DNA of 64,000 bases from Loktanella gaetbuli (GTDB lineage Bacteria > Pseudomonadota > Alphaproteobacteria > Rhodobacterales > Rhodobacteraceae), in NCBI RefSeq assembly GCF_020531945.1, contig NZ_JAJATZ010000004.1, positions 186,001-250,000 of the forward strand. The letters are read 5' to 3'. The translations under genes were made by a program, and so were the position numbers. Shown piece by piece: positions 44,049 to 53,087 of this stretch. Numbering within the stretch: the stretch's first letter is position 1; every line of letters starts with the position of its first letter. A model generated the notes under the pieces. It made no database searches, was not told where the DNA came from, and saw only the letters and a list, made by a program, of their open reading frames with translations.

Positions 44049-45131
44049 TCAGTCAAAGACGATGACGTTGCGCTTGGCCGATCCGGTTTTGGTGTCGGCG
44101 ATGGCCGCGTTGATCTGGTCCAGCGGCCAGGTTTGACTGACGAGCTCGTCCAGCTTCAGTCGTCCTTGTTCGTAGAGATCGACCATCCAGGGGATGTCGC
44201 GCGCGATGACGACGTCGCCCATTTTCGATCCGATCATGCCCTGACCTGTGGCTGCGAACATCACGGGTTCATAGGTGGATGTGGCCCCCGAATGGGGCAT
44301 GCCGACCATGATGACCTTGCCGCCCATGCCGAGGTACTGGGCCGCCGTATCGAATGCCGGGATCGCACCAACGGTGATGATGACCGCATCGGCCCCTTTG
44401 CCCATCGCCTTTTTCGCGGCGCGCCAGGGTTTGTCGTCGGTGGCCAGCACGCCGTCCGTCGCGCCGAATTCCTTTGCAATGGCCAGCTTTTCCGGGGTCA
44501 TGTCGACGGCGACGATCCGGCGCGCACCAGCGATCCGCGCGCCCTGGATTGCGTTCAGACCGACGCCGCCTGCGCCGATCACGACCACGTCCTGACCCGC
44601 CCGCAGGTTTGCCGCGTTGACCACGGCGCCCACGCCGGTGATGACGCCACAGGCCAGCAGGGATGCGGCGACAGGATCGATATCGGGGGAAATCCTGACC
44701 ACCTGGCTGGGGTCAACGACCACACGTTCGGCAAAGGCCCCGGCGTTCATCGCCTGCACGATTGGCGCACCATCCAGCGTTGTCAGTGGCGTCTGAAAGG
44801 CTGGCGGTGTGCCGCACAGCACCGGCATGCCCGACCCACAGGTGGCACAGGATCCACAGGCGCGGATCAAGGTCACGACGACGCTGTCACCCAGTACAAG
44901 CCCGCGCACCCCGTCACCGACAGCCGTGATCTGACCCGCTGCTTCGTGACCGTAGATCGCGGGCAGGGTGCCACCCCAGGCACCTTCGGCATAGTGAATG
45001 TCGGAGTGACAGATCGCGCAGGCCTTGAGCGTGACCTCCACTTCGCCGGGTCCGGGCGGGCGGATGTGCACCGTTTCCACCGAAAGCGGTGTGTTGTGGG
45101 CATGGCTGACAGCAGCTTTGATCGGGGTCAT
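44049..45131 (-). CDS. Zinc-dependent alcohol dehydrogenase
   Basis: A 360-residue medium-chain dehydrogenase/reductase. Catalytic zinc ligands are in ACAICHSDIHYAEG, GHEAAG and later ACGV; the structural zinc site is CGSCATCGSGMPVLC. The cofactor motif GAGGVGLNAIQGARIAGA with VDMTPEKL suggests NAD. The family oxidises primary alcohols or acts as formaldehyde/aldehyde dehydrogenase; substrate not readable. The ATG at 45131 has AAAGGAG 6 bases upstream; the ATG at 45155 overlaps the MFS stop but lacks such a site. Last gene of the operon starting at 48914. Confidence 0.92.
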   Translation of the reverse strand: MTPIKAAVSHAHNTPLSVETVHIRPPGPGEVEVTLKACAICHSDIHYAEGAWGGTLPAIYGHEAAGQITAVGDGVRGLVLGDSVVVTLIRACGSCATCGSGMPVLCGTPPAFQTPLTTLDGAPIVQAMNAGAFAERVVVDPSQVVRISPDIDPVAASLLACGVITGVGAVVNAANLRAGQDVVVIGAGGVGLNAIQGARIAGARRIVAVDMTPEKLAIAKEFGATDGVLATDDKPWRAAKKAMGKGADAVIITVGAIPAFDTAAQYLGMGGKVIMVGMPHSGATSTYEPVMFAATGQGMIGSKMGDVVIARDIPWMVDLYEQGRLKLDELVSQTWPLDQINAAIADTKTGSAKRNVIVFD

Positions 45132-45151
45132 GGGCGGCTCCTTTGTGGGGA

Positions 45152-46354
45152 TCATGCCGCGCGGGCGCGTGGCGTGGCAAGAACGATGGCAACGCAGATC
45201 AGCGTAAGGCCAGCGGCGAGCAGAAAGGGTGCGCCGGGCAGGTAGATCGCGGCCCCCGGCACGGTGAATGCATAAAACGTCTGGGTCATCGCCAGCGGCC
45301 CGATGATCGTGGCGACCGCATGGGTGCTGGTCAGCACGCCCTGCAATTCGCCTTGCTGGTTGTCGGCGGCCCTGCGCGACATGATCCCTTGCAACGCCGG
45401 GCCGGCGATGGACCCGATCGCCGTAAACGGGGTCAGTGCCAATGCGATCCAGCCGTTGCTGACGAACCCCAGGGCCACAAAGGCCGCGATGTCGACGCCA
45501 AGGCCCAACAGCACGGTGCCACGTTCCCCGAACCGCCGGATTGCTGGCCCGACAAGGAAACCTTGGACGACAGCAATACCAATGCCGAACAGGCCCAGCG
45601 ACAGGCCAACCATACCCGGCCCCCAGCCAAAGCGTTCGGTGCCGAAATAGGCCCAGACGGCCGGATAGACATAAAAGGCGACGCCATAGACAAAAATCAC
45701 CACCAACAGCCGCCCCACGCCGGGCAATGCACCGATGTGCCGGAATGCCCCCACGGGATTGGCCCTGCGCCAGCTGAACGGGCGCCGGATCCGGTCGGTG
45801 ACGGTCTCTGGCAGGACAAAATACCCAAAGACGAAATTCAGCCCCGCCAGCGCCGCCGCTGCATAGAACGGTGCGCGGGTTCCGAATTCGGCCAGGAGCC
45901 CGCCGATCAGCGGCCCCAACACAAACCCCACGCCAAAGGCTGCGCCGATCAGACCGAAATTGGCTGCTTTTTCCTCTGGCTTGCTGATGTCGGCCATATA
46001 GGCCCCGGCGGTAGATTGCGTGGCTGCGGTGATGCCGCCGATGATGCGCCCGATGACAAGCAGCGCCATCGTATGCGCCACTGCCATCAGAACATAGTCC
46101 AGCGCCATGACGGCGAGTGCGACCAGCAACACCGGCCTGCGGCCCCAGCGGTCCGACAGCGCGCCCAAAAGCGGGCCGAACAGGAACTGCATGACCGCAA
46201 AGATCGACGCCAGCATCCCGCCCCATAACGCTGCACGCGCGACTCCGGCCCCTTCGATCGACTGGATCAGGTCGGGCATGACGGGCAGGATCAGCCCGAT
46301 CCCCATCGCGTCGATCACGACGGTGACGAGGATGAAAACGACGGGCAGGCGCAC
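45152..46354 (-). CDS. MFS transporter, TCR/Tet-like
   Basis: A 400-residue major facilitator with 12 predicted helices. Motif A in loop 2-3 is GALSDRWGRRPVLLVAL, and the start VVIDAMGIGLILPVMPDLI resembles class B TetA-type drug/H+ antiporters. Proteins annotated this way in alphaproteobacteria are often multidrug or metabolite exporters. It begins with GTG at 46354, directly after the TAG of the upstream PcaD-like gene. Its operon context suggests export or import of a metabolite of that pathway rather than tetracycline resistance. Confidence 0.9.
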   Translation of the reverse strand: MRLPVVFILVTVVIDAMGIGLILPVMPDLIQSIEGAGVARAALWGGMLASIFAVMQFLFGPLLGALSDRWGRRPVLLVALAVMALDYVLMAVAHTMALLVIGRIIGGITAATQSTAGAYMADISKPEEKAANFGLIGAAFGVGFVLGPLIGGLLAEFGTRAPFYAAAALAGLNFVFGYFVLPETVTDRIRRPFSWRRANPVGAFRHIGALPGVGRLLVVIFVYGVAFYVYPAVWAYFGTERFGWGPGMVGLSLGLFGIGIAVVQGFLVGPAIRRFGERGTVLLGLGVDIAAFVALGFVSNGWIALALTPFTAIGSIAGPALQGIMSRRAADNQQGELQGVLTSTHAVATIIGPLAMTQTFYAFTVPGAAIYLPGAPFLLAAGLTLICVAIVLATPRARAA

Positions 46355-47146
46355 CTAGATCGTGCCGGTGCGGGTCAGAAACCCGGCCAACAGGTCGACG
46401 TATTCCTGCGGTTGTTCGACACAGGGCAAGTGGCCTGCACGACGGATGATGTGAAAATCCGATCCCGGGATCAGATCAACGGTTTCACGCACCAGATCGG
46501 GCGGGGTTGATCCGTCATCAGACCCTGCGATCCCCATGGTCGGCAGGCGCAGACCAGAGGTCGGCGTGATGAAATCCGTCCCCGCAATGGCGCCGCAAAC
46601 CCCGGCATAGCCCTCTGGGTCGGTATTCAGCAGCATGTCCTTCCACGGCGCGACGGCCGGCGATTTGCGAAAGGCTGGCCCGAACCAGCGTTCCATGATG
46701 CCGTCAGCCAATGCCGCCATGCCCTGCGACCGCACGGCTGCAATCCGGTCATTCCACAGCTTGGGCGTGCCCAGCTTGGCCCCCGTGTTCGACAGCACCA
46801 TCGCACGCACGATGTCCATGCGCTTCACGGCGAGGCCCTGAGCGATCATGCCCCCCACGGACAACCCGACAAAGACGCAGTCGCGCACCGCGAGTGCGTC
46901 GCAAACCGCCTCTGCATCCGCGATCAGCGCGCCCATGCTGTAGGGGGCGGGCGGCACATCTGACGCGCCGTGCCCGCGCTTGTCCCAACGGATATAGCGC
47001 GGTCCGGCGGGCAGCAGGTCCATGATCGGGTCCCACAGATGCAGATTCGTGCCCAGCGAATTGGCAAAAACCACCGTGGGCGCATCAGGGCCCTGCGCCC
47101 CGTCGACCTGCACATTCAGGCGCACACCGTTGTTTTCAACCATCAT
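46355..47146 (-). CDS. Alpha/beta hydrolase, 3-oxoadipate enol-lactonase-like
   Basis: A 263-residue alpha/beta-hydrolase resembling PcaD, which opens 3-oxoadipate enol-lactone in the protocatechuate branch. The nucleophile elbow is GLSVGG (Ser), VFANSLGTNLHLWDPI is the oxyanion region typical of PcaD, and the catalytic His is in RRAGHLPCVEQP. Start at 47146 overlaps the dehydratase stop (ATGA); 47143 is also an ATG. No other pca genes are present in the window, so another lactone or ester substrate is quite possible. Confidence 0.85.
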   Translation of the reverse strand: MMVENNGVRLNVQVDGAQGPDAPTVVFANSLGTNLHLWDPIMDLLPAGPRYIRWDKRGHGASDVPPAPYSMGALIADAEAVCDALAVRDCVFVGLSVGGMIAQGLAVKRMDIVRAMVLSNTGAKLGTPKLWNDRIAAVRSQGMAALADGIMERWFGPAFRKSPAVAPWKDMLLNTDPEGYAGVCGAIAGTDFITPTSGLRLPTMGIAGSDDGSTPPDLVRETVDLIPGSDFHIIRRAGHLPCVEQPQEYVDLLAGFLTRTGTI

Positions 47147-48105
47147 GTCAGCGTCTCCAATGCGCGTGTGAACATGGCCTGATCGACGTTTCCGCCCGTG
47201 GCAACGGCGATCACCGTGTCGGCCTTTGACTGTGTCAGCGCCGCGGCCATGGCCGCTGCACCGCCCGGTTCTACTACGATCCGCAACCGCTGGAACGCTT
47301 GCGCCATCGCGTGCAGGCAATCGTCGTCGCTGACGACATAGCCCGGCCCGCACAATCGCTGCATGATGGGAAAGGTCAGATCCCCCGGCGCAGGTGTCAC
47401 GATGGCATCACAGATCGACCCGGTCTGGCTGGGATTGCGCTGGATTTCGTCCGATGACAGGCTCCGCGCCACATCGTCGAACCCCTGCGGTTCGCAGGGA
47501 TGGACCCGCATCCCGGGCGCGCGCGCCTCCAGTGCGAGGGCCACGCCCGAGGTCAGCCCGCCGCCGCCGCAACACACCAGAACCTCGGCATCGGTGACAC
47601 CCAACTCTGCCGCCTGTACCGCAATTTCCAGACCCACCGTGCCTTGTCCGGCAATGACCTGCGGGTCGTCATAGGGGCGGACCAGCGTCAGACCACGCTC
47701 TTGGGCCAGGGCCGCGCCGATGTCCTCACGGCTTTCGGTTTCTCGGTCATACAGCACCACCTCGCCACCCAGAGCACGCGTGTTCGCGATTTTCACGGCG
47801 GGGGCATTCGACGGCATGACGATGACAGCAGGTGCGCCGTGCATCCGTGCGGCCAGTGCCACGCCCTGCGCGTGGTTGCCCGACGAAAAGGCGATGACAC
47901 CCGACTTGCGCTGGGCATCGGTCAAGGCCGACAGCGCGGACCAGGCACCGCGAAATTTGAAACTGCCGGTGTGTTGCAGACATTCAGCCTTGATCAGGAT
48001 ACGCCGCCCGGTCAGTTCGTCCAGAAACGGTGACGACAGCAGGGGGGTGCGCCGCGCGTGACCGTTCAGGCGGTCTGCAGCGGCATCAATCATGTCGATA
48101 TTCAT
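47143..48105 (-). CDS. Threonine/serine dehydratase-like PLP enzyme
   Basis: A 320-residue fold-II PLP enzyme. The PLP Lys is in TGSFKFRGAWSAL, the phosphate-binding loop is in CCGGGGLTSGVAL, and SSGNHAQGVAL binds the substrate. No C-terminal ACT domain is present, so it is a catabolic or serine-racemase-like form rather than biosynthetic IlvA; it would convert L-threonine or L-serine to the 2-oxoacid and ammonia. It overlaps genes on both sides by 4 bases. Confidence 0.92.
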   Translation of the reverse strand: MNIDMIDAAADRLNGHARRTPLLSSPFLDELTGRRILIKAECLQHTGSFKFRGAWSALSALTDAQRKSGVIAFSSGNHAQGVALAARMHGAPAVIVMPSNAPAVKIANTRALGGEVVLYDRETESREDIGAALAQERGLTLVRPYDDPQVIAGQGTVGLEIAVQAAELGVTDAEVLVCCGGGGLTSGVALALEARAPGMRVHPCEPQGFDDVARSLSSDEIQRNPSQTGSICDAIVTPAPGDLTFPIMQRLCGPGYVVSDDDCLHAMAQAFQRLRIVVEPGGAAAMAAALTQSKADTVIAVATGGNVDQAMFTRALETLT

Positions 48106-48914
48106 GTCATCGCTCCCAGCCAGCGGTGCAGCGCCTCCAGCGATTCATCCTCGTCCAGGAACGGGATATGCGCCCGGTCCGGCACGGTCGCCACGATGGC
48201 ATCCGGCCGCCGGCGTTGCATTTCCGCGAGCGTTTCGGTGGTCAAGAGGTCCGAATTCGCACCCCGGATCACCGCCAGCGGTAGGCCAGCCATTGCATCG
48301 AACAGCGGCCACAGGTCCGGCGCGGGTTCGGACCCGTCGCCCAATGTCCCCGCAAGTGCCGGATCATAGCGCAGGTCCAGACCGTCATCGGTCTGTACAT
48401 ATTGCTGCCGCACCTCGGCCAGCCAACGGTCCATCGGCACATTCGCAAACCCCGGCAAGGTGGCGCGCAGGGCAGCCGCCTCTGCATAGGTTTTTTGCGC
48501 AGGCCGCTGACCCACATAGGCGCGGATCACGTTCAGGCCGGTTTCGGCGATCTCGGGTCCGATGTCGTTCAAGGCGATCCCCAGGACGCGATCCTTGGCG
48601 GTTGCTGCAAGGAACATGGCGATCATGCCTCCGCGTGATGTGCCCAGAAACGCGGCCTTGGGCAATGACAGGTGGTCCATCAGCGCCAGCACATCCGATG
48701 CCTCGACCGGGACGGTATAGGTTTCGGGTGCGGCCCAGTCGGATTGTCCGCGTCCCCGATAGTCCAGCCGGATCAGGCGACAATCCAGATGGGGGGCTGC
48801 GTGATCGAAATCCGTCGTGTTGCGCGTCAGACCGGGCAGGGCAATGACCGGGGTGCCTGCGCCCGCCTCTTCGAAATAGATCTGCGTGCCGTCGGCGGCT
48901 GCGAAAAATGGCAT
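48102..48914 (-). CDS. Alpha/beta hydrolase
   Basis: A 270-residue hydrolase with the nucleophile elbow GTSRGG, oxyanion block LPGLTRNTTDFDHAAPHL and a catalytic His in DRAHIPFLDED. It resembles epoxide-hydrolase or haloperoxidase-like members, but the substrate is not evident. It is the first gene of the five-gene operon that ends at 44049. The ATG at 48914 begins the standard N-terminal strand (ADGTQIYFEEAG). Divergent from the FKBP gene with a 126-base gap. Confidence 0.88.
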   Translation of the reverse strand: MPFFAAADGTQIYFEEAGAGTPVIALPGLTRNTTDFDHAAPHLDCRLIRLDYRGRGQSDWAAPETYTVPVEASDVLALMDHLSLPKAAFLGTSRGGMIAMFLAATAKDRVLGIALNDIGPEIAETGLNVIRAYVGQRPAQKTYAEAAALRATLPGFANVPMDRWLAEVRQQYVQTDDGLDLRYDPALAGTLGDGSEPAPDLWPLFDAMAGLPLAVIRGANSDLLTTETLAEMQRRRPDAIVATVPDRAHIPFLDEDESLEALHRWLGAMT

Positions 48915-49040
48915 AGCGGATGTCCAGTTGCTGCGTCTTCGGCGCGACATTGCCACGGGGTTTCGCCAAAGGGAAACCCGTTTGCATCCCATGGCCGCCT
49001 TCGTTACCCACGTTGGGACTTTAAATTTATGAGGTATGAT

Positions 49041-49475
49041 ATGACACAAGTGAAATCAGGCGACACGGTCAAGATCCACTACACCGGCACCCTTTCGGAC
49101 GGCACAGTGTTCGACAGTTCCGAAGGCCGCGAGCCGCTGGAATTTGCCGTTGGCTCTGGCCAGATCATCCCCGGCCTGGATGTGGCGATGCCCGGAATGA
49201 CCGTTGGCGACGAGAAAAAGGTCGAAATTCCCTCCGATCAGGCCTACGGCCCGGTCAACCCAGAGGCCCGTCAGGACGTGCCGCGCGGGGATATCCCCGC
49301 TGAAATTCCGCTGGAAGAAGGTCTGCAACTGCAAATGCAGACACCCACAGGGCAGGCCGTGCCCGTCACTGTCGTGGGTCTGACCGACGATACCGTCACG
49401 CTGGACGCCAATCACCCGCTGGCTGGCAAGGACCTGACGTTCGACGTGAAACTGGTCGACGTGGTCCCGGCCTGA
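49041..49475 (+). CDS. FKBP-type peptidyl-prolyl isomerase (SlyD-like)
   Basis: A 144-residue cytoplasmic folding catalyst. The N-terminus VKIHYTGTLSDGTVFDSSEG and MPGMTVGDEKKVEIPSDQAYGP are typical of SlyD/FkpB-type FKBPs with an inserted IF chaperone domain (RQDVPRGDIPAEIPLEEGLQLQM). The His-rich metal tail of E. coli SlyD is absent. ATG at 49041 is chosen because GAGG lies 6 bases upstream; an ATG at 49029 is in frame. It is convergent with fabI across a strong hairpin. Confidence 0.94.
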   Translation: MTQVKSGDTVKIHYTGTLSDGTVFDSSEGREPLEFAVGSGQIIPGLDVAMPGMTVGDEKKVEIPSDQAYGPVNPEARQDVPRGDIPAEIPLEEGLQLQMQTPTGQAVPVTVVGLTDDTVTLDANHPLAGKDLTFDVKLVDVVPA

Positions 49476-49484
49476 TCATGCAGC

Positions 49485-49507
49485 AGGGCCGGGGATGACC
49501 CGGCCCT
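49485..49507. terminator. Bidirectional terminator-like hairpin between FKBP and fabI
   Basis: AGGGCCGGG (49485-49493) pairs perfectly with CCCGGCCCT (49499-49507) around a 5-base loop, in the 38-base gap between convergent genes. T tracts are absent, so strength is uncertain. Confidence 0.6.
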
Positions 49508-49513
49508 GACCGC

Positions 49514-50299
49514 CTACAGGTTTTCGCCCTGTGGCATCCCGAGGACATGATAGCCGCCGTCGACGCGGATGATTTCCCCGGTCGTGAATGCGCCGGCATC
49601 CGACGCCAGATAAACGGCAGTGCCGCCAACAGCCTCCAGCGTGGCATTGGATCGCAACGGCGCGTTTTCGCCCGTATGCTTGTAGGTCTTGCGCGCGCCG
49701 CCGATTGCGGCCCCGGCCAGCGTTTTCATCGGACCGGGACTGATCGCATTGACGCGGATCCCGTCCGGTCCCAGATCATTGGCCAGATAGCGGACCGCCG
49801 ATTCCAGCGCCGCTTTGGCCACGCCCATCACGTTGTAGTTCGGGGTCACCGCGTTGCTGCCCTGATAGGTCAGCGTCATGAGGGAACCGCCATCGGGCAT
49901 CAGTTCGGACGCACGTTTCGCCACATCAATGAACGAATAGCACGAGATCGTCAGCGAATTCTTGAAATTCGCGCGGCTGGTATTGATGAACCGGCCCGTC
50001 AGTTCCGATTTGTCTGAATAGGCGATAGCATGCACCACAAAATCGAGGCTGCCCCACTGATCTTTGATCATCTGGAACGCGGCATCCATGCTGTCTTCGT
50101 TCGTGACATCGACATCGACCATCAGGTTTGACCCGACGCTGGCCGCCAGCGGTTCCAGACGTTTGCCGAATGCCTCACCTTGGTAAGTAAACGCCAGTTC
50201 AGCACCTGCGTCCGCCATTGCCTTTGCGATGCCCCAGGCGATTGACCGTTCATTGGCCACCCCCATGACAAGCCCGCGTTTGCCCTGCATCCCGATCAT
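49514..50299 (-). CDS. fabI: Enoyl-[acyl-carrier-protein] reductase (NADH)
   Basis: A 261-residue SDR-type enoyl-ACP reductase performing the last step of each fatty-acid elongation cycle. The cofactor motif is GVANERSIAWGIA, and the FabI-type active site is YNVMGVAKAALE (Tyr and Lys of Y-x6-K). LTISCYSFIDVAKRA and SNAVTPNY are further family blocks. It ends the fabA-fabB-fabI cluster, 4 bases after fabB, and would be the triclosan-sensitive form by family. Confidence 0.96.
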   Translation of the reverse strand: MIGMQGKRGLVMGVANERSIAWGIAKAMADAGAELAFTYQGEAFGKRLEPLAASVGSNLMVDVDVTNEDSMDAAFQMIKDQWGSLDFVVHAIAYSDKSELTGRFINTSRANFKNSLTISCYSFIDVAKRASELMPDGGSLMTLTYQGSNAVTPNYNVMGVAKAALESAVRYLANDLGPDGIRVNAISPGPMKTLAGAAIGGARKTYKHTGENAPLRSNATLEAVGGTAVYLASDAGAFTTGEIIRVDGGYHVLGMPQGENL

Positions 50300-50303
50300 C
50301 GGT

Positions 50304-51533
50304 TCAATCCTTCAGTTTCGACAGCAGCATCGATCCGTTGGTGCCGCCGAACCCGAATGAGTTCGTCATCACCGTGTCCAGCCCGGCATTGTCCACACGG
50401 GTGGTCGCAATTTCTTCGGGCTTGAGCGCTGGATCAAGGTTTTCGACGTTGATCGAGGGCGCGATGAAATCGTCCTGCAACATCAGCAGGCAATAGACAG
50501 CTTCTTGCGCACCGGTGGCACCCTGGCTGTGGCCCGTCATGGATTTTGTCGAACTGACCGGCGGCGTGCTGCCCTCGCCAAAGACGCGGCGCACGGCCTC
50601 GATTTCGCCCACGTCACCGACCGGCGTGCTGGTGCCATGCGCGTTGATATAGCTGATCTTGCGTCCCTCTGGCAGGGTTTTCAGCGCACCGCGCATGGCG
50701 CGTTCGCCGCCCTCGCCGCTGGGGGCCACCATGTCCGCCCCGTCAGATGTCGCGGCAAAACCCGTGACCTCGGCATAAATTTTCGCACCGCGCGCCTGCG
50801 CGGAGTCCAGTGTTTCCAGCACGACCATGGCACCGCCACCGGCGATCACGAAACCATCGCGGTCCGCATCGAACGCACGCGACGCCTTTTCCGGGGTGTC
50901 GTTATACTTGGACGACATCGCCCCCATCGCATCGAACAGGCACGACAGCGTCCAGTCGAGCTCCTCGCCGCCGCCTGCAAACATGATGTCCTGCGTGCCA
51001 AGGGCGACCTGCTGTGCAGCCATCCCGATGCAATGCAGGGACGTCGAACAGGCCGAGGTGATGGAGAAATTCATGCCCTTGATCTGATAGGCCGTCGCAA
51101 GGTTGGCGCTGACCGTGGATGACATGGTCTTGGGCACGGCGAATGGCCCGATCCGTTTCGTCGCACCCGTGTTCAGCACTGTCTGGTGCGCGGCCAGCAT
51201 CGCACTGGTCGATGGCCCGCCCGATCCCGCGATCACGCCGGTCATCGGGTTCACCACCTGATCGTCCGACAGGCCTGCATCGGCTATCGCCTGACCCATC
51301 GCGATGTGGGCATAGGCAGCACCCGGCCCCATGAAACGCAGCGTGCGTTTGTCCACATGGTCGGCGACGTTCAGTTTCAGCGTGCCCGCGATCTGGCTAC
51401 GGAACCCGTGTTCGGCCATCTCGGGGCTGGCCTCGATACCGGATTTGCCTGCCTTGAGGCTTTGCATGACTTCCTGGGCGTTGTTTCCGATCGGGGACAC
51501 AATGCCCAGACCTGTGATGACGACACGACGCAT
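50304..51533 (-). CDS. fabB: 3-oxoacyl-[acyl-carrier-protein] synthase I
   Basis: A 409-residue condensing enzyme, required with FabA for unsaturated fatty acids. The nucleophile Cys is in SITSACSTSLHCIG; the two catalytic His are in NAHGTSTPVGD and SMTGHSQGATGA; Lys is in SSTKSMTGH. The C-terminus NSFGFGGTNGSML is canonical. The FabB rather than FabF assignment follows from the association with fabA and the MRRVVITGLGIVSPIGN start. Located between a methyltransferase gene (upstream, 74 bases away) and fabI. Confidence 0.95.
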   Translation of the reverse strand: MRRVVITGLGIVSPIGNNAQEVMQSLKAGKSGIEASPEMAEHGFRSQIAGTLKLNVADHVDKRTLRFMGPGAAYAHIAMGQAIADAGLSDDQVVNPMTGVIAGSGGPSTSAMLAAHQTVLNTGATKRIGPFAVPKTMSSTVSANLATAYQIKGMNFSITSACSTSLHCIGMAAQQVALGTQDIMFAGGGEELDWTLSCLFDAMGAMSSKYNDTPEKASRAFDADRDGFVIAGGGAMVVLETLDSAQARGAKIYAEVTGFAATSDGADMVAPSGEGGERAMRGALKTLPEGRKISYINAHGTSTPVGDVGEIEAVRRVFGEGSTPPVSSTKSMTGHSQGATGAQEAVYCLLMLQDDFIAPSINVENLDPALKPEEIATTRVDNAGLDTVMTNSFGFGGTNGSMLLSKLKD

Positions 51534-51607
51534 GAGTGCTCTCCTCCGGTTATTGCCCCCTGTTTAAGAGACAGGTGGGAGAAGGGGCAACCACAAAGGC
51601 AGGCCGA

Positions 51608-52309
51608 TCATGCTTTGTCCGCAACACCCATGTAGATCATTGTTTTCAGCGGCAGCGTGCCAAACACCGGGTCCAGCCTGCGGTTGACGCCGCGCGGGCC
51701 CAGTCCCGTCTCTGCCTTGCGCGTCAGCCCCGCAGTTTTCATCGCCGCATGCAACTCCGCCGGTTTGATGAACATCGCGGGATCATGCGTGCCTTTTGGC
51801 AACAATCGCAGCACGTCCTCTGCCATGATCACGACGGCCAGATGCGCAATCGGGTTACGGTTGATCGTATCGTAGCAGAACACACCACCGGGTTTCAGCA
51901 CGCGGGCCACCTCGCACAACACCTGTTGCAGGTCGCTGACATGTTCCAGCACGTCGACACAGGCCACCGCGTCAAAGTGCGCGTCGGGATAGGGCAGGGC
52001 CTCGCCCACGCCGACGTCATAGGTAATCTGTCGCCCGCCTGCCTGTGCATGGTCGCGTGCGGCGGCAATCGCCTGTTCGGCCGGGTCGATCCCGGTCACG
52101 ATGGCACCGCGGTCGTCCAGCGCCTCGGCCAGAAACCCACCGGCACAGCCCAGATCCAGCACAGCCTTGCCCTGCCAGTCCACATAGCGGTCGAAATACG
52201 ACAGCCGCCCCGGCACCATGTTTTTCAGCGTCCGCACCCAGCGGATTTCGTCGGACCACCACTGGGCAGCGTGGCTGTCATAGATCGTCTGATCGTTACG
52301 CTTTGTCAT
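51608..52309 (-). CDS. Class I SAM methyltransferase, UbiG-like
   Basis: A 233-residue methyltransferase. Motif I is VLDLGCAGGFLAEAL, followed by VTGIDPAEQAI and the motif II/III region FDAVACVDVLEHVSD; the start SHAAQWWSDEIRW resembles UbiG-type O-methyltransferases. It may be UbiG itself or a paralogue. The ATG at 52309 lies inside the end of the upstream membrane gene, a 14-base overlap. It sits between fabA and fabB, where roseobacters usually have no other gene, so a lipid-linked substrate is conceivable but unproven. Confidence 0.82.
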   Translation of the reverse strand: MTKRNDQTIYDSHAAQWWSDEIRWVRTLKNMVPGRLSYFDRYVDWQGKAVLDLGCAGGFLAEALDDRGAIVTGIDPAEQAIAAARDHAQAGGRQITYDVGVGEALPYPDAHFDAVACVDVLEHVSDLQQVLCEVARVLKPGGVFCYDTINRNPIAHLAVVIMAEDVLRLLPKGTHDPAMFIKPAELHAAMKTAGLTRKAETGLGPRGVNRRLDPVFGTLPLKTMIYMGVADKA

Positions 52310-53045
52310 CTTGGGACTTTCTGGGAAAGGGCAGCCAATAGGGCACGCGTTTCTGGAAATTGCGGAACCTGTCGCCATAGATATTGGTAAACCGCTTTTC
52401 CTTGTGCAGGGGGCCGATCACGCAATAGCCTGTCCAGACCACGGCCAACACCAACTGGTCGGGCGTGTAGGTCGGCATCGTCCACAGTGTCATGGCAAAG
52501 CCTGCATAGATCGGCTGGCGGATAATCCGGTACAGACCATGCGTCGGCATATCGGGAAATTTCGGGTCGCGCCCCCGTGCCATCGCAAACCAGCCCAGCA
52601 TCCCCGATTGCAGCTGAAACCCGCTTTGCATGATCGCCAGCATCAGAAATCCCCATGATGCAGCGTAAAGCGCGCACATCACCCAGAACGCCACCCCCGT
52701 CGCCTGCCACAGAATGATCCCGCTGGGCGTCCAGAATGCAAAGAGAAGCGCAAGCTGGATCGCCGCGATCATTGCGAACAGTGTCGTTGACAGCCGCTTG
52801 TCCGGCCCCATTAGCGCCAGTAACTCGCGGCCCTTGCCAGTCAACAACAACGAATGGATCACCGGGAACTGCAGCAACAACACGAGATTGGCAAATGCAG
52901 CGAATGGCCAGGGCACCGCGCCCCAGCTGTGCGACAACCCGAAAAACAAATGATACATCATCAGGCCGACGCCGATGGCAAAACTGCCATGGCAAACGGC
53001 ACCGAACATCAGGGCAAGTGTCAGGCGGCGGGTGTCAGCGTTCAT
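52296..53045 (-). CDS. Membrane methyltransferase-like protein (ICMT/NnrU type)
   Basis: A 249-residue membrane protein with about six helices. The C-terminal part carries a pattern known from isoprenylcysteine-methyltransferase and MddA/NnrU relatives: HGLYRIIRQPIYAGFAMTLW then HKEKRFTNIYGDRFRNFQKR, the second being the cofactor-binding end (E-x6-Y-x2-Y-x3-R-like). Start ATG 53045 is preceded by AGGA. The substrate is unknown; methanethiol, thiol lipids and isoprenoids are possibilities within the fold. It lies 42 bases after fabA on the same strand and overlaps the UbiG-like gene. Confidence 0.72.
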   Translation of the reverse strand: MNADTRRLTLALMFGAVCHGSFAIGVGLMMYHLFFGLSHSWGAVPWPFAAFANLVLLLQFPVIHSLLLTGKGRELLALMGPDKRLSTTLFAMIAAIQLALLFAFWTPSGIILWQATGVAFWVMCALYAASWGFLMLAIMQSGFQLQSGMLGWFAMARGRDPKFPDMPTHGLYRIIRQPIYAGFAMTLWTMPTYTPDQLVLAVVWTGYCVIGPLHKEKRFTNIYGDRFRNFQKRVPYWLPFPRKSQDDKA

Positions 53046-53087
53046 ATGTCCTAAACGCAAAACACCCCCGCAGGGTCCTGCGACATC

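Noticed and set aside
48955..48981. Imperfect ACGGGGTTTC/GAAACCCGT inverted repeat between the hydrolase and FKBP genes
   Set aside because: Arms differ in length by one base and no regulator is adjacent; not strong enough to list as a site.
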